From Staphylococcus roterodami (lineage in GTDB: Bacteria; Bacillota; Bacilli; Staphylococcales; Staphylococcaceae), in the NCBI GenBank assembly GCA_022493055.1, contig CP092781.1, positions 930,001-994,000 on the forward strand: a DNA stretch of 64,000 nt. The letters run 5' to 3'. The position numbers and the translations under genes are program-made. Of this stretch, positions 27,954 through 37,459 are shown piece after piece (within the stretch, counting starts at the first letter, position 1; each line of letters begins with the position of its first letter). Under the pieces are notes generated by a model, which saw only the letters and a program-made list of their open reading frames with translations, ran no database searches and had not been told where the DNA came from.

Positions 27954-28917
27954 ATGGCTAAAAAGCGAAGAAAACGACGTCCTGTAGATTTAACTACACG
28001 TTTAGCTATTGCGAAATATCTTTATGATGGTGTTCCTATTGCAGATATAGCTAGATTATTGGATAGAGATTATTCAGTGATTTTAAATGAATTAAAGCGA
28101 TATACATTTGATGATGTTTATGACCCTGTTTTAGCACAAGAATATGCTTCGGTAACTTATAATCATTCTGAAGAACATAAAGAGAAATCTCGAAAATTAG
28201 ATGAAAAATCTAAAGTATATATTGAAGAGAAATTAGCATGTCAATGGTCACCAAGACAGATAGCTGAAAGAATTGAGAAGGATATTGGTGTATATATAAG
28301 CTATCCTACTATATATCGTTATATACGTGAAGGTTTGGTCAAATATGTTAAAAAAGATTTAAGGCAAGGTGGTAAAAAATATAATAAATCTACAGAGAAG
28401 CGCGGTAAAATTAAAGTAGGCGATCGTGCAATCATGTATCGGCCCACATTTCGTAAATGAGCGTAAAGAATATGGGCATTATGAAATTGATACGATTTTA
28501 AGTAAGCGTCCTTCTCTTGCTTGTTTGGTTACAATTATAGAACGTAAAACAAGGTATTTGTATGCTTGTCGGTTAGATTCAAGATGTTCAAAAAGTGTAT
28601 GTGATGCGATTGTTGAATTAATGCGTGATTTAAGCCCAAAAACAATTACTGTAGATAGAGGTAAAGAATTTTCTAATTACTTATTGTTAGAAAGCGAACT
28701 TAATTGTCGTGTGTATTTTAGTGACCCTGGTTGCCCTGGTCAAAGAGGTTCGATTGAAAATGTGAATGGCTTGTTACGTCAATATTTTCCGAAAGGTACA
28801 GATTTTAAAGATATTTCTGATGATGCATTATATAAAGCTGTGGAAAGAATAAATACAAGACCGCGTGCAGTATTGAATTATTTAACGAGTGAGGAAGTCA
28901 TTCAAGCGTATCGCTAA
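27954..28917 (+). pseudogene. IS30-family DDE transposase of the ICE, frameshifted
   Basis: The element's recombinase is split into two reading frames. The first (27954-28460) has the helix-turn-helix part (LYDGVPIADIARLLDRDYS). The second (reading through 28426-28917) has the catalytic core, with D in GHYEIDT, D in TVDRGKEFSN and E in GSIENVNGLL. Removing one C from the CCC run at 28443-28445 restores a continuous 320-residue protein reading IMYRPHFVNERKEYGHYEID, which fits the IS30 pattern. So one inserted base, or a sequencing error, explains the break. All three catalytic acids survive, but no intact protein is predicted without frameshifting. Confidence 0.85.
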
Positions 28918-28927
28918 TCTTTTTGTG

Positions 28928-28979
28928 AATGCATATTTATTGATTATGTTCTGAAAGAACTCATCAGTAAATATGCATT
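28928..28979. repeat. Long interrupted inverted repeat near the ICE right end
   Basis: AATGCATATTTA (28928-28939) is matched by TAAATATGCATT (28968-28979). Inside, TGAT/ATCA and GTTC/GAAC continue the pairing to a small loop. It follows the transposase stop by about 10 bases. It may serve as its terminator, but no T-run follows, so a recombination or structural role is possible. Confidence 0.7.
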
Positions 28980-29406
28980 GGTCTAAGCGAACGATTTATC
29001 GTGAGTGCGGAAGCGTTCAATGTATAAAAATTGTATATTGTCTGTATAATTAGATATGAAGTTATTTAAGTTTTTTTGTGTTTTCAGATAAATATAATTG
29101 TAACTTTTATAATTTATTAAGTACTGTGATTTAATTACGCGATTTTAAATTTTTTTAAAGAAATTTTTGTTTTACTATTGACACACTGCAAAGTAAAAGA
29201 ACTAATGATCAACTATATGAGTAATATGTTGGATACTCATTATTGATGTAAATGCTATAGTTAAATATATTTATAAAAGATTTAACTGATTAATTAAATT
29301 TAAATTTGTCTAATTTGCAAAAGATGTATAATGATTTATTTTTAATGTAACGGTTTTCAAAGAAATTTGATATAATAGCAATAGGTTAAACAAAGGAGGA
29401 ATTCAG
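28980..29406. other. ICE right end and upstream region of the 2H phosphoesterase
   Basis: 427 bases with no gene. The left part belongs to the ICE, up to about 29052 (TATAATTA). The rest is AT-rich chromosome with a perfect TATAAT at 29371-29376 as the likely -10 of the downstream gene. GAACG and CGTTC arms near 28987-29018 form another weak inverted repeat. Nothing else is recognised. Confidence 0.5.
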
Positions 29407-29916
29407 ATGATTTTAGGATTAGCATTAATTCCATCAAAGTCATTTCAAGAAGCGGTGGATTCTTACCGTAAAAGATATGATAAACAGTATTCACGAATTA
29501 AACCACATGTGACAATTAAAGCGCCATTTGAAATTGAAGATGGTGATTTAGATTCTGTCATTGAACAGGTTAGAGCTCGTATTAATGGTATTCCAGCAGT
29601 AGAAGTACATGCTACAAAAGCTTCTAGCTTCAAACCAACGAACAATGTGATTTACTTTAAAGTTGCGAAAACGGACGACTTAGAAGAATTGTTTAATCGC
29701 TTTAATGGAGAAGATTTCTATGGTGAAGCTGAACATGTTTTTGTGCCACACTTTACAATAGCACAAGGACTATCTAGCCAAGAATTCGAAGATATTTTTG
29801 GTCAAGTAGCGTTAGCTGGGGTAGACCATAAAGAAATTATCGATGAATTAACTTTGTTACGTTTTGACGATGACGAAGATAAATGGAAAGTTATTGAAAC
29901 GTTTAAATTAGCTTAA
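29407..29916 (+). CDS. 2H phosphoesterase superfamily protein (YjcG-like)
   Basis: 169 residues. The two catalytic H-x-T motifs of the 2H phosphoesterase superfamily are visible: PHVTIKAPF (about residue 36) and PHFTIAQG (about residue 117). Relatives act on 2',3'-cyclic phosphates or nucleotide derivatives; the substrate here is unknown. Good AAAGGAGGAATTC ribosome site. First recognisable chromosomal gene right of the ICE. In reference S. aureus it lies next to ltaA but about 58 genes away from the S1-domain gene on the other side. Confidence 0.85.
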
Positions 29917-29970
29917 GTAACGTAATAGTATTGCTAACATTACACGAGATAGTGTTATATCGTGTTAATA

Positions 29971-30016
29971 AGAAAATGGTCATTTTTATTGAATGTAATA
30001 AAAATGACCATTTTCT
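29971..30016. terminator. Bidirectional terminator, 20-bp perfect stem
   Basis: AGAAAATGGTCATTTTTATT (29971-29990) pairs without mismatch with the arm at 29997-30016 across a six-base loop. It serves the phosphoesterase on the plus strand and ltaA on the minus strand. Confidence 0.92.
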
Positions 30017-30039
30017 TTATTTTAAAATAAGTTTTAACC

Positions 30040-31230
30040 TTATTTAGCTTTTTCTCGATTTGCTATAAAGTAGCTACCATAAAATATAGCTAGGACTAAA
30101 AAGATTAAAGCCGAGAAATAAAATGTATTATTTAAATTGTTGGTAAATTGTGTAATTAATCCGCCAAATAATGGCCCAATCATTGAACCGAATCCTTGAA
30201 TGCTGTTAAAAACACCCCAAGTTTCTTCTTGTTCATCTGATTTTATAAAGCGTGCCATAAAGGTATTCCATGCTGGTAATAAGATACCATACATTAGACC
30301 GATAGCTAAAGCGATAATCCAGACAATATGAATATTAACAATCACCGATAGAGTGAAAATTAAGATCATATATAAAATGAAACCGCTCAGTATAACACCA
30401 TACATAAAGTTTCTGCTACGGTTATCTATAAGTTTAGATAAAAATAGCATTGATACCGCACAGCCGACACCACCAATAATGATTGCGACAGTGTATTCTA
30501 TAGTACTTACTTTTATCACTTTTGTTGCATATGTTGGCAAAATTGGAACTAGGGCTGCAATTGCTGCGCCTTGCAATAGAATACCAGGGAACAACAATAA
30601 ATGACGCTTGGTCACATCAACAATTTGTCTCAATTGTGCTTTAACTGGACGGGTATTATAGTTTGTTAACTTCACATCGACAAAATAATATAAAACCCAA
30701 GCCATTAAAACAACTAACGCCATCATAAAGGCGAAGCGAGTTGGGTGCACTTTGATAAGTAGATTCATAAACACCATACCTACTAAAAGACCCAACAACC
30801 ATGAAAAGTATACATAACCCATTTGCTTGCCGCGCTTATTTTCTTCAACGCTTGATAACATGATTACCCAAATAGGGCTAACGGCAACACCCAGCATCAT
30901 TGCACTAAATATGATTACAAATGGAGAAGCTGGGAACCAAATAACTAAAAATAGACTTGTAAATGCTAAGACAAACCCAGATGTTAAGACTATTTTTGTC
31001 CCAAATTTTTTGAGTAAAAATCCTATGACAAAATTGGTTGATGCATCAGCAATAAAATGTATTGAAAAAGCTAGAGATGTAATTGCTACAGCGATTGATG
31101 TAACAGTAGGTAAGAAGTTAATATAACTTAATATATACATACCTCTAGCAAATTCCATTAAAAATAAGATTATAAGCATTAAAACAAAATTTTTATGGTT
31201 AGCATAGTTATTTAACGAAGAATCTTGCAT
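30040..31230 (-). CDS. ltaA: Glycolipid flippase LtaA (MFS)
   Basis: 396-residue major-facilitator protein with 12 helices that moves diglucosyl-diacylglycerol across the membrane to serve as the lipoteichoic acid anchor. Seen: MFS helices throughout and the intracellular-loop motif [10 protein letters not shown] (about residues 69-78). I place the start at 31230 (MQDSSLN), because GGAAAGG lies 9 bases upstream and this gives the known length; a longer frame begins inside ypfP. It overlaps ypfP by 23 bases, so the pair is translationally coupled: YpfP makes the lipid and LtaA flips it. Confidence 0.93.
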   Translation of the reverse strand: MQDSSLNNYANHKNFVLMLIILFLMEFARGMYILSYINFLPTVTSIAVAITSLAFSIHFIADASTNFVIGFLLKKFGTKIVLTSGFVLAFTSLFLVIWFPASPFVIIFSAMMLGVAVSPIWVIMLSSVEENKRGKQMGYVYFSWLLGLLVGMVFMNLLIKVHPTRFAFMMALVVLMAWVLYYFVDVKLTNYNTRPVKAQLRQIVDVTKRHLLLFPGILLQGAAIAALVPILPTYATKVIKVSTIEYTVAIIIGGVGCAVSMLFLSKLIDNRSRNFMYGVILSGFILYMILIFTLSVIVNIHIVWIIALAIGLMYGILLPAWNTFMARFIKSDEQEETWGVFNSIQGFGSMIGPLFGGLITQFTNNLNNTFYFSALIFLVLAIFYGSYFIANREKAK

Positions 31231-32383
31231 ATAAAGGTACCTTTCCATAAATTTCTTGTGGTTGTGATGAATGACCAATTAAATCGAGTAAATCATTACA
31301 AATTTTTTGTGTAGCATACTCAATTTTATCTTGCTCCATTGTATTAATCATTTGGGAAAGCTGGTCATTACCATTCGTTAAATGTGCTACAATCTTTATT
31401 GCTTCTTCTGGTGTATTTGCTATTTTGCCAAATCCTTTTTCTTCAAAGTAGAGGGCATTTTCAAGTTCTTGACCAGGTGCTGGATTTAGGAAAATCATTG
31501 GAATACAGCGAGCGAAGCCCTCTGTTATTGTAATGCCTCCTGGTTTTGTAATCATGAGTTGACTCGATGCCATCCATTCGTTCATATGTTTGGTATAACC
31601 TAAGATTAATACATTATCATTTGTCTTAAATTTAGCTGAAAGAGAACGTTTCAACTCTTTGCTTTTACCACAGATCATAACTACTTGTGCATTCGCACTT
31701 TTAGTTAAAATATCAGTTATCATCGTGTCAAAGCCTTTAGATACACCAAAGGCTCCAGCAGACATTAAAATTGTTTGCTTTTCAGGATCTAAATTGCTTT
31801 TAGATAACCATTGCTTTTGATTTATTGGCATTTCAAATTTGTTATCAATTGGAATACCGGTTACTTTGATTGAAGTAGGATCTATACCTACATTTACAAA
31901 GTCTTGTTTCGTTTCTTTGGTTGCAACGTAATATCTCGTTGAATGTGGCGTAATCCAGTTTTTATGTAAGCGATAATCTGTCATTACTGTTGCGACTGGA
32001 ATATTGATATTAAATTGTTCAGTCAAAACTGACATGACTGGAGTAGGGAACGTCAACAAAATTAAATCTGGCTTTTCTTTTATCAATAAATTTATTAGTT
32101 TGTTAAGGCCATAATATTTGTAAAAACATTTATCTAATTTATCTGGGCGGCTGTAATAAAACCCTTTATACATATTTCTAAAATATTTAAAGCTATTGAT
32201 ATACCATTTTTTGCAAATAGAAGTCAAAATTGGATGAGCTTCCATAAATAAATCGTGCTCGATAACGCTTAAATGGTCTAAATTCATATCATTAAGTTGA
32301 TTAACGATACTTTGAGTAACTTGCATATGACCGTTACCGAACGAGCCAGTAATAATCAATATCTTTTTATTTTGAGTAACCAT
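31208..32383 (-). CDS. ypfP: Diglucosyl-diacylglycerol synthase (processive glucosyltransferase)
   Basis: 391-residue GT28 glycosyltransferase (YpfP/UgtP) that adds two glucoses from UDP-glucose to diacylglycerol. Seen: N-terminal [15 protein letters not shown] (about residues 10-24) typical of MGDG-synthase-like enzymes and the C-terminal nucleotide-sugar region [14 protein letters not shown] (about residues 285-298). The start at 32383 follows GGAGGG; one more codon (TTG) is open upstream. Several positions differ from the S. aureus YpfP I remember (for example [16 protein letters not shown]), supporting a divergent lineage. Confidence 0.94.
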   Translation of the reverse strand: MVTQNKKILIITGSFGNGHMQVTQSIVNQLNDMNLDHLSVIEHDLFMEAHPILTSICKKWYINSFKYFRNMYKGFYYSRPDKLDKCFYKYYGLNKLINLLIKEKPDLILLTFPTPVMSVLTEQFNINIPVATVMTDYRLHKNWITPHSTRYYVATKETKQDFVNVGIDPTSIKVTGIPIDNKFEMPINQKQWLSKSNLDPEKQTILMSAGAFGVSKGFDTMITDILTKSANAQVVMICGKSKELKRSLSAKFKTNDNVLILGYTKHMNEWMASSQLMITKPGGITITEGFARCIPMIFLNPAPGQELENALYFEEKGFGKIANTPEEAIKIVAHLTNGNDQLSQMINTMEQDKIEYATQKICNDLLDLIGHSSQPQEIYGKVPLYARFFVK

Positions 32384-32817
32384 CAATAGCCACCCTCCGT
32401 TAGTTTGAAAATTTTATTTAAGTGTAACTTATTTTATAGCATTATAAAAGGAATAAAGACACAAACTCGTTACAATTATAGTGTTTTTATCATTGGATGA
32501 TATCATACAGAATAAAACCTTATATCATAAAGAAATATATTGTTAGATGTTTTATTTGTATATTTAAAATTATCCAGTAAACAATTATAGCATATTTTTT
32601 GAAACAATTATGGAAATGATTGATAATATGCCCTATATGTATGGTGTTTCATCATTTTAATACATTGAATAAACAAAAAGGACTTTTGAAATTCATTATA
32701 TAATAGAAGAAAGTAAAAATATTGATTGATGAATTTTATATGTGAAAAAATTATAAATTTATTAACCTCAGTAAAACGTGTATAATAAACATATTGTAAA
32801 AAAAGGAGCGGTTCAGT
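32384..32817. other. Divergent promoter region ypfP / murE
   Basis: 434 bases, AT-rich, no gene. The likely murE -10 is TATAAT at about 32782, 30 bases before the ribosome site. A ypfP promoter must lie on the left side but is not clear. No riboswitch or strong hairpin seen. Confidence 0.45.
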
Positions 32818-34302
32818 TTGAATGCAAGTACGTTGTTTGAAAAAATTAAAGTAAAACGTGTTTTGGGTACTTTAGAACAACAGATAGATGATATTACAAC
32901 TGATTCACGTACAGCGAGAAAAGGAAGTATATTTGTAGCATCTGTTGGATATACTGTTGACAGTCATAAGTTTTGTAAAAATGTTGTTGAACAAGGATGC
33001 ACATTAGTAGTAGTTAATAAAGAACAATCCCTTCCAGCAAATGTTACACAAGTGGTTGTACCTGATACATTAAGAGCAGCTAGCATTCTAGCTCATACAT
33101 TATTTGAATATCCTAGTCATCAATTGGTAACTTATGGTGTAACAGGAACAAATGGTAAAACATCTATTGCTACAATGATTCATTTAATTCAAAGAAAGTT
33201 ACAAAAAAATAGTGCATATTTAGGAACAAATGGTTTCCAAATTAATGAAACAAAGACAAAAGGTGCAAATACAACGCCTGAGACAGTTTCTTTAACTAAG
33301 AAAATAAAAGAAGCAGTTGATGCAGGTGCTGAATCCATGACATTAGAAGTATCGAGTCATGGTTTAGTATTAGGACGTTTAAGAGGCGTAGAATTTGATG
33401 TTGCAATATTTTCGAATTTAACACAAGACCATTTAGATTTTCATGGCACAATGGAAGCCTATGGACATGCTAAATCACTTTTATTTAGTCAATTAGGTGA
33501 AGACCTTTCGAAAGAAAAGTATGTTGTGTTAAATAATGACGATTCATTTTCTGAGTATTTAAGAACAGTAACACCTTATGAAGTGTTTAGTTATGGAATT
33601 GATAATGAGGCACAGTTCATGGCTAAAAATATCCATGAATCATTACAAGGTGTCAGCTTTGATTTTGTAACGCCTTTTGGAACGTACCCAGTAAAGTCCC
33701 CATATGTTGGTAAATTTAACATTTCAAATATAATGGCTGCGATAATAGCTGTATGGAGTAAAGGTACGCCATTAGAGACGATTATTAAAGCTGTTGAAAA
33801 TTTAGAACCTGTTGAAGGGCGATTAGAAGTATTAGATCCTTCTTTACCTATTGATTTAATTATTGACTATGCTCATACCGCGGATGGTATGAATAAATTA
33901 ATTGATGCAGTGCAGCCATTTGTAAAACAAAAATTAATATTTTTAGTTGGTATGGCGGGAGAACGTGATTTAACCAAAACGCCTGAAATGGGACGTGTTG
34001 CTTGTCGAGCAGATTATGTTATTTTTACACCAGATAATCCTGCTAATGATGACCCGAAAATGTTAACGGCAGAATTAGCCAAAGGTGCAACACATCAAAA
34101 TTATATTGAATTTGATGATCGCGCAGAAGGTATAAAGCATGCAATTGACATAGCTGAGCCGGGGGACACTGTCGTTTTAGCATCAAAAGGAAGAGAACCA
34201 TATCAAATCATGCCAGGGCATATTAAGGTGCCACATCGAGATGATTTAATTGGCCTTGAAGCAGCTTACAAAAAGTTCGGTGGTGGCCCTGTTGATCAAT
34301 AA
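32818..34302 (+). CDS. murE: UDP-MurNAc-tripeptide synthetase (L-lysine adding)
   Basis: Cytosolic Mur ligase of 494 residues that adds the third stem residue of peptidoglycan precursors. Seen: the ATP-binding P-loop GTNGKTS (about residues 108-114), [13 protein letters not shown] (about 200), and DNPANDDP (about 406-413), the substrate motif associated with L-lysine instead of diaminopimelate, as expected for a staphylococcus. It starts with TTG after AAGGAGCGG. It overlaps the next small gene by 11 bases. Confidence 0.96.
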   Translation: MNASTLFEKIKVKRVLGTLEQQIDDITTDSRTARKGSIFVASVGYTVDSHKFCKNVVEQGCTLVVVNKEQSLPANVTQVVVPDTLRAASILAHTLFEYPSHQLVTYGVTGTNGKTSIATMIHLIQRKLQKNSAYLGTNGFQINETKTKGANTTPETVSLTKKIKEAVDAGAESMTLEVSSHGLVLGRLRGVEFDVAIFSNLTQDHLDFHGTMEAYGHAKSLLFSQLGEDLSKEKYVVLNNDDSFSEYLRTVTPYEVFSYGIDNEAQFMAKNIHESLQGVSFDFVTPFGTYPVKSPYVGKFNISNIMAAIIAVWSKGTPLETIIKAVENLEPVEGRLEVLDPSLPIDLIIDYAHTADGMNKLIDAVQPFVKQKLIFLVGMAGERDLTKTPEMGRVACRADYVIFTPDNPANDDPKMLTAELAKGATHQNYIEFDDRAEGIKHAIDIAEPGDTVVLASKGREPYQIMPGHIKVPHRDDLIGLEAAYKKFGGGPVDQ

Positions 34303-34549
34303 GTCGCTCATTGATGAAGGTAAATCCATTAATGTTTATATATTTGAGCCAAACAATGACCAGATAATCATTGTTGTACCTGATTGGTTTTGGTCTTATC
34401 AATTAGAAACGGCAGAGATAATTGATCGAGATACATGTATTGAAACATTGCTCATGCAATTATTTGTTTTTAAAGAGGAAGAAGAAGCTGAAATGATTGC
34501 ATTACAAATGACAGATTGGATAGAAACATATAAAAAGGAGAAAAAATAA
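34292..34549 (+). CDS. Small conserved hypothetical protein between murE and prfC
   Basis: 85 residues, acidic, no signal peptide or helices; not recognised as a named family. I use the TTG at 34292 ([12 protein letters not shown]...), since GGTGG lies 8 bases upstream; the frame is open further upstream inside murE. It overlaps murE by 11 bases and prfC by one base (TAATG), so the three genes form a translationally coupled operon. The same gene sits here in reference S. aureus. Confidence 0.75.
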   Translation: MINKSLIDEGKSINVYIFEPNNDQIIIVVPDWFWSYQLETAEIIDRDTCIETLLMQLFVFKEEEEAEMIALQMTDWIETYKKEKK

Positions 34550-36111
34550 TGAATTTAAAGCAAGAAGTTGAGTCTAGAAAGACTTTTGCGATTATTTCAC
34601 ATCCCGATGCTGGTAAAACAACATTAACTGAAAAATTATTATATTTTAGTGGTGCAATTCGTGAAGCAGGGACTGTTAAGGGTAAAAAGACTGGGAAATT
34701 TGCAACGAGTGACTGGATGAAAGTTGAACAAGAACGTGGTATCTCAGTAACAAGTTCAGTCATGCAATTTGACTATGATGACTATAAAATAAATATTTTA
34801 GATACACCGGGACACGAAGACTTTTCAGAAGATACGTATCGTACGTTAATGGCAGTTGACAGTGCCGTCATGGTTATTGACTGTGCAAAAGGTATTGAAC
34901 CCCAAACATTAAAACTATTTAAAGTTTGTAAAATGCGTGGTATTCCAATTTTCACATTCATTAATAAATTAGATCGTGTCGGTAAAGAACCGTTTGAATT
35001 ATTAGATGAAATTGAAGAAACATTAAATATCGAAACTTACCCGATGAATTGGCCTATTGGTATGGGACAAAACTTTTTCGGCATTATTGATAGAAAATCA
35101 AAAACAATCGAACCATTTAGAGATGAAGAAAATATTTTGCATTTAAATGACGACTATGAATTGGAAGAAGATCATACCATTACAAATGATAGTGCTTTTG
35201 AGCAAGCAATCGAAGAATTAATGTTAGTCGAAGAAGCTGGAGAAGCATTTGATAATGATGCATTATTAAATGGTGATTTAACACCTGTATTCTTTGGTTC
35301 TGCACTAGCGAATTTTGGTGTACAAAACTTCTTAAACGCATATGTTGATTTTGCACCTATGCCAAATGCACGACAAACTAAAGAAGAGATTGAAGTAAGT
35401 CCTTTCGATGATGCATTTTCAGGATTTATTTTCAAAATTCAAGCTAATATGGATCCTAAACACCGTGATAGAATTGCATTTATGCGAGTAGTTAGTGGTG
35501 CATTTGAGAGAGGCATGGATGTCACATTGCAACGTACTAATAAAAAGCAAAAGATAACACGTTCAACATCATTTATGGCCGATGATAAAGAAACAGTTAA
35601 CCATGCTGTTGCTGGTGATATTATAGGTCTTTATGATACAGGTAATTATCAGATTGGTGACACATTAGTTGGTGGTAAACAAACATATAGTTTCCAAGAT
35701 TTACCACAATTTACACCAGAAATTTTTATGAAAGTTTCTGCTAAAAACGTTATGAAACAGAAGCATTTCCATAAAGGAATTGAACAATTAGTACAAGAAG
35801 GTGCGATTCAATACTATAAAACATTACACACAAACCAAATTATTCTAGGTGCTGTTGGTCAATTACAATTTGAAGTTTTCGAACATCGAATGAAAAATGA
35901 ATATAATGTTGATGTTGTTATGGAGCCAGTTGGTCGTAAAATTGCACGATGGATTGAAAATGAAGATAAAATTACAGATAAGATGAATACTTCAAGATCA
36001 ATTTTAGTGAAAGATAGATATGACGAGTTAGTATTCTTATTTGAAAATGAATTTGCAACACGTTGGTTCGAAGAGAAATTCCCTGAAATTAAGTTGTATA
36101 GTTTACTTTAA
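34549..36111 (+). CDS. prfC: Peptide chain release factor 3
   Basis: 520-residue translational GTPase that recycles RF1/RF2 from the ribosome after termination. Seen: G1 motif [14 protein letters not shown] (about residues 17-30), G3 [11 protein letters not shown] (about 84), G4 NKLDR (about 141), and the C-terminal EF-G-like domains. Full length. It is coupled to the small gene upstream by overlapping stop and start. Confidence 0.96.
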   Translation: MNLKQEVESRKTFAIISHPDAGKTTLTEKLLYFSGAIREAGTVKGKKTGKFATSDWMKVEQERGISVTSSVMQFDYDDYKINILDTPGHEDFSEDTYRTLMAVDSAVMVIDCAKGIEPQTLKLFKVCKMRGIPIFTFINKLDRVGKEPFELLDEIEETLNIETYPMNWPIGMGQNFFGIIDRKSKTIEPFRDEENILHLNDDYELEEDHTITNDSAFEQAIEELMLVEEAGEAFDNDALLNGDLTPVFFGSALANFGVQNFLNAYVDFAPMPNARQTKEEIEVSPFDDAFSGFIFKIQANMDPKHRDRIAFMRVVSGAFERGMDVTLQRTNKKQKITRSTSFMADDKETVNHAVAGDIIGLYDTGNYQIGDTLVGGKQTYSFQDLPQFTPEIFMKVSAKNVMKQKHFHKGIEQLVQEGAIQYYKTLHTNQIILGAVGQLQFEVFEHRMKNEYNVDVVMEPVGRKIARWIENEDKITDKMNTSRSILVKDRYDELVFLFENEFATRWFEEKFPEIKLYSLL

Positions 36112-36181
36112 CACGGTGTTTTTAATACAAAAAATTGCATGAATAAATTTAAAATATATTGGAATGATTAAGAAAAATAAA

Positions 36182-36210
36182 TTGTATATTTTAATAGAAA
36201 AAGGTATACT
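36182..36210 (+). promoter_or_regulatory. Promoter of the riboswitch-TerC transcript
   Basis: TTGTAT (36182-36187) and TATACT (36205-36210) are separated by exactly 17 bases, just upstream of the riboswitch aptamer. Confidence 0.7.
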
Positions 36211-36224
36211 ATGATGTATCAAAT

Positions 36225-36384
36225 GAATAACCTATGACATTTTGTCAGAGGGGAGTAACTTAAGAATCATGAACGTATAAATGATTCGACACTTTATCGT
36301 CATTACGAAGATATCTTCCGGTAAAGTGGGCAATTATTATTGCTTAGTGAGACCTTTGCTATTTATTTAGCATAGGTCTTTTTG
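36225..36384 (+). promoter_or_regulatory. yybP-ykoY manganese riboswitch with terminator
   Basis: The leader before the TerC gene contains the GGGGAGTA core (36250-36257) and a downstream CGTCATTACGAAG segment characteristic of the yybP-ykoY aptamer, which binds Mn2+. A terminator stem follows (GACCT at 36351 with AGGTC at 36374, then a T-run). By analogy, Mn2+ binding should block the terminator and switch the TerC gene on. The family matches the gene type: ykoY itself encodes a TerC protein. Confidence 0.85.
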
Positions 36385-36419
36385 TTTGTACTTAACTTAT
36401 TTATTTAAAGGAGTTGTAC

Positions 36420-37223
36420 ATGTTTATGGATCCAAGTTTGATCTTACCGTATTTATGGGTTCTTGTCGTTTTAGTATTTTTAGAAGGATTATTAGCAGCT
36501 GATAATGCAATTGTAATGGCTGTTATGGTAAAACACTTACCACCAGAGCAACGTAAAAAAGCTTTGTTTTACGGATTGTTAGGTGCGTTTGTATTTAGAT
36601 TTTTAGCTTTATTCTTAATTAGTATCATCGCTAATTTCTGGTTTATTCAAGCTGCAGGTGCTGTTTACTTAATTTATATGTCAATCAAAAATCTGTGGCA
36701 GTTCTTTAAACATCCAGAAATTGAAAGTCCTGAAGCTGGAGATGATCATCACTATGATGAATCTGGTAAAGAGATTAAAGCGAGCAGTAAATCTTTCTGG
36801 GGTACTGTATTTAAAATAGAATTTGCAGACATCGCATTTGCAATCGATTCTATGTTGGCTGCTTTAGCTATTGCTGTAACACTTCCTAAAGTCGGTATCC
36901 ACTTTGGTGGTATGGACTTAGGTCAGTTCGTAGTCATGTTCCTAGGTGGAATGATAGGTGTTATTTTAATGCGTTATGCAGCAACTTGGTTTGTTGAACT
37001 TCTAAATAAATATCCTGGATTAGAAGGTGCTGCATTTGCAATTGTTGGTTGGGTAGGTATTAAATTAGTTGTTATGGTATTAGCGCACCCAGACATCGCA
37101 GTATTACCAGAACATTTCCCACATGGCGTATTATGGCAATCTATTTTCTGGACTGTACTAATTGGATTAGTAATTATCGGTTGGTTAGGTTCAGTTGTTA
37201 AAAATAAAAAATCACATAAATAA
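36420..37223 (+). CDS. TerC/YkoY-family membrane protein
   Basis: 267-residue polytopic protein (about 7 helices) of the TerC family. Seen: EGLLAADNAIVMAVMV (about residues 22-37) and FADIAFAIDSMLAALAI (about 137-153), each with the membrane-embedded acidic residues of the family. Bacillus homologues (YkoY/MeeY, YceF/MeeF) supply Mn2+ to exported enzymes, and the manganese riboswitch upstream supports a metal-export role here. The start is ATG 36420 after AAAGGAG; ATG 36426 is also possible. Confidence 0.85.
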   Translation: MFMDPSLILPYLWVLVVLVFLEGLLAADNAIVMAVMVKHLPPEQRKKALFYGLLGAFVFRFLALFLISIIANFWFIQAAGAVYLIYMSIKNLWQFFKHPEIESPEAGDDHHYDESGKEIKASSKSFWGTVFKIEFADIAFAIDSMLAALAIAVTLPKVGIHFGGMDLGQFVVMFLGGMIGVILMRYAATWFVELLNKYPGLEGAAFAIVGWVGIKLVVMVLAHPDIAVLPEHFPHGVLWQSIFWTVLIGLVIIGWLGSVVKNKKSHK

Positions 37224-37235
37224 TTGATGTGAAGC

Positions 37236-37273
37236 GGGCAATCTTAATTCAGTTTAAGGTTGTCCTTTTTTAT
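37236..37273 (+). terminator. Terminator after the TerC gene
   Basis: GGGCAATCTTAA (37236-37247) pairs with TTAAGGTTGTCC (37254-37265) through two G-U pairs, then a T-run. Confidence 0.8.
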
Positions 37274-37459
37274 TTAAGTGATTTGTGGAAAATAAAGGTG
37301 ACAGGTAGTAAATCGATTGTAATTTTTAAGAAACTGTATTAAGAAAAATGCACCTTTTATATTTAGCATTTTTTCCTTATAAATTGTATAGATTTTAAAG
37401 CAAATTAAGTGCTAATGTGTCATAATGAAAAGTGATTTTATTGAATGGAGTGGACATTA

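Larger units (their letters stand above)
14340..29052. mobile_element. ICE6013-type integrative conjugative element (IS30-like transposase)
   Basis: A contiguous block of conjugation genes: relaxase with oriT, TcpC, VirB4-like ATPase, FtsK-like coupling protein, VirB6-like channel protein, CwlT-like hydrolase. It ends in an IS30-type DDE transposase, with no tyrosine or serine integrase. This set is the ICE6013 family, relatives of Tn916/ICEBs1. The borders are tentative: TAATTATA at 14340-14347 and its exact inverse TATAATTA at 29045-29052 bracket the block, but eight AT-only bases can match by chance. The three bases outside are AAA on the left and GAT on the right, so no matching target duplication is seen at these borders. 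No Tn552, resistance or virulence cargo is visible. Confidence 0.85.

Noticed and set aside
28426..28460. Programmed frameshift in the transposase
   Set aside because: IS30 transposases are normally a single frame, no classic slippery heptamer is seen, and a single extra C explains the break more simply; not fully excluded.
14340..29052. Prophage interpretation of the element
   Set aside because: No capsid, tail, terminase or holin genes; all large genes are conjugation functions.
14216..29406. Inversion as the cause of the odd junction
   Set aside because: Both flanks keep the gene orientation they have in reference S. aureus; an inversion would flip one of them.
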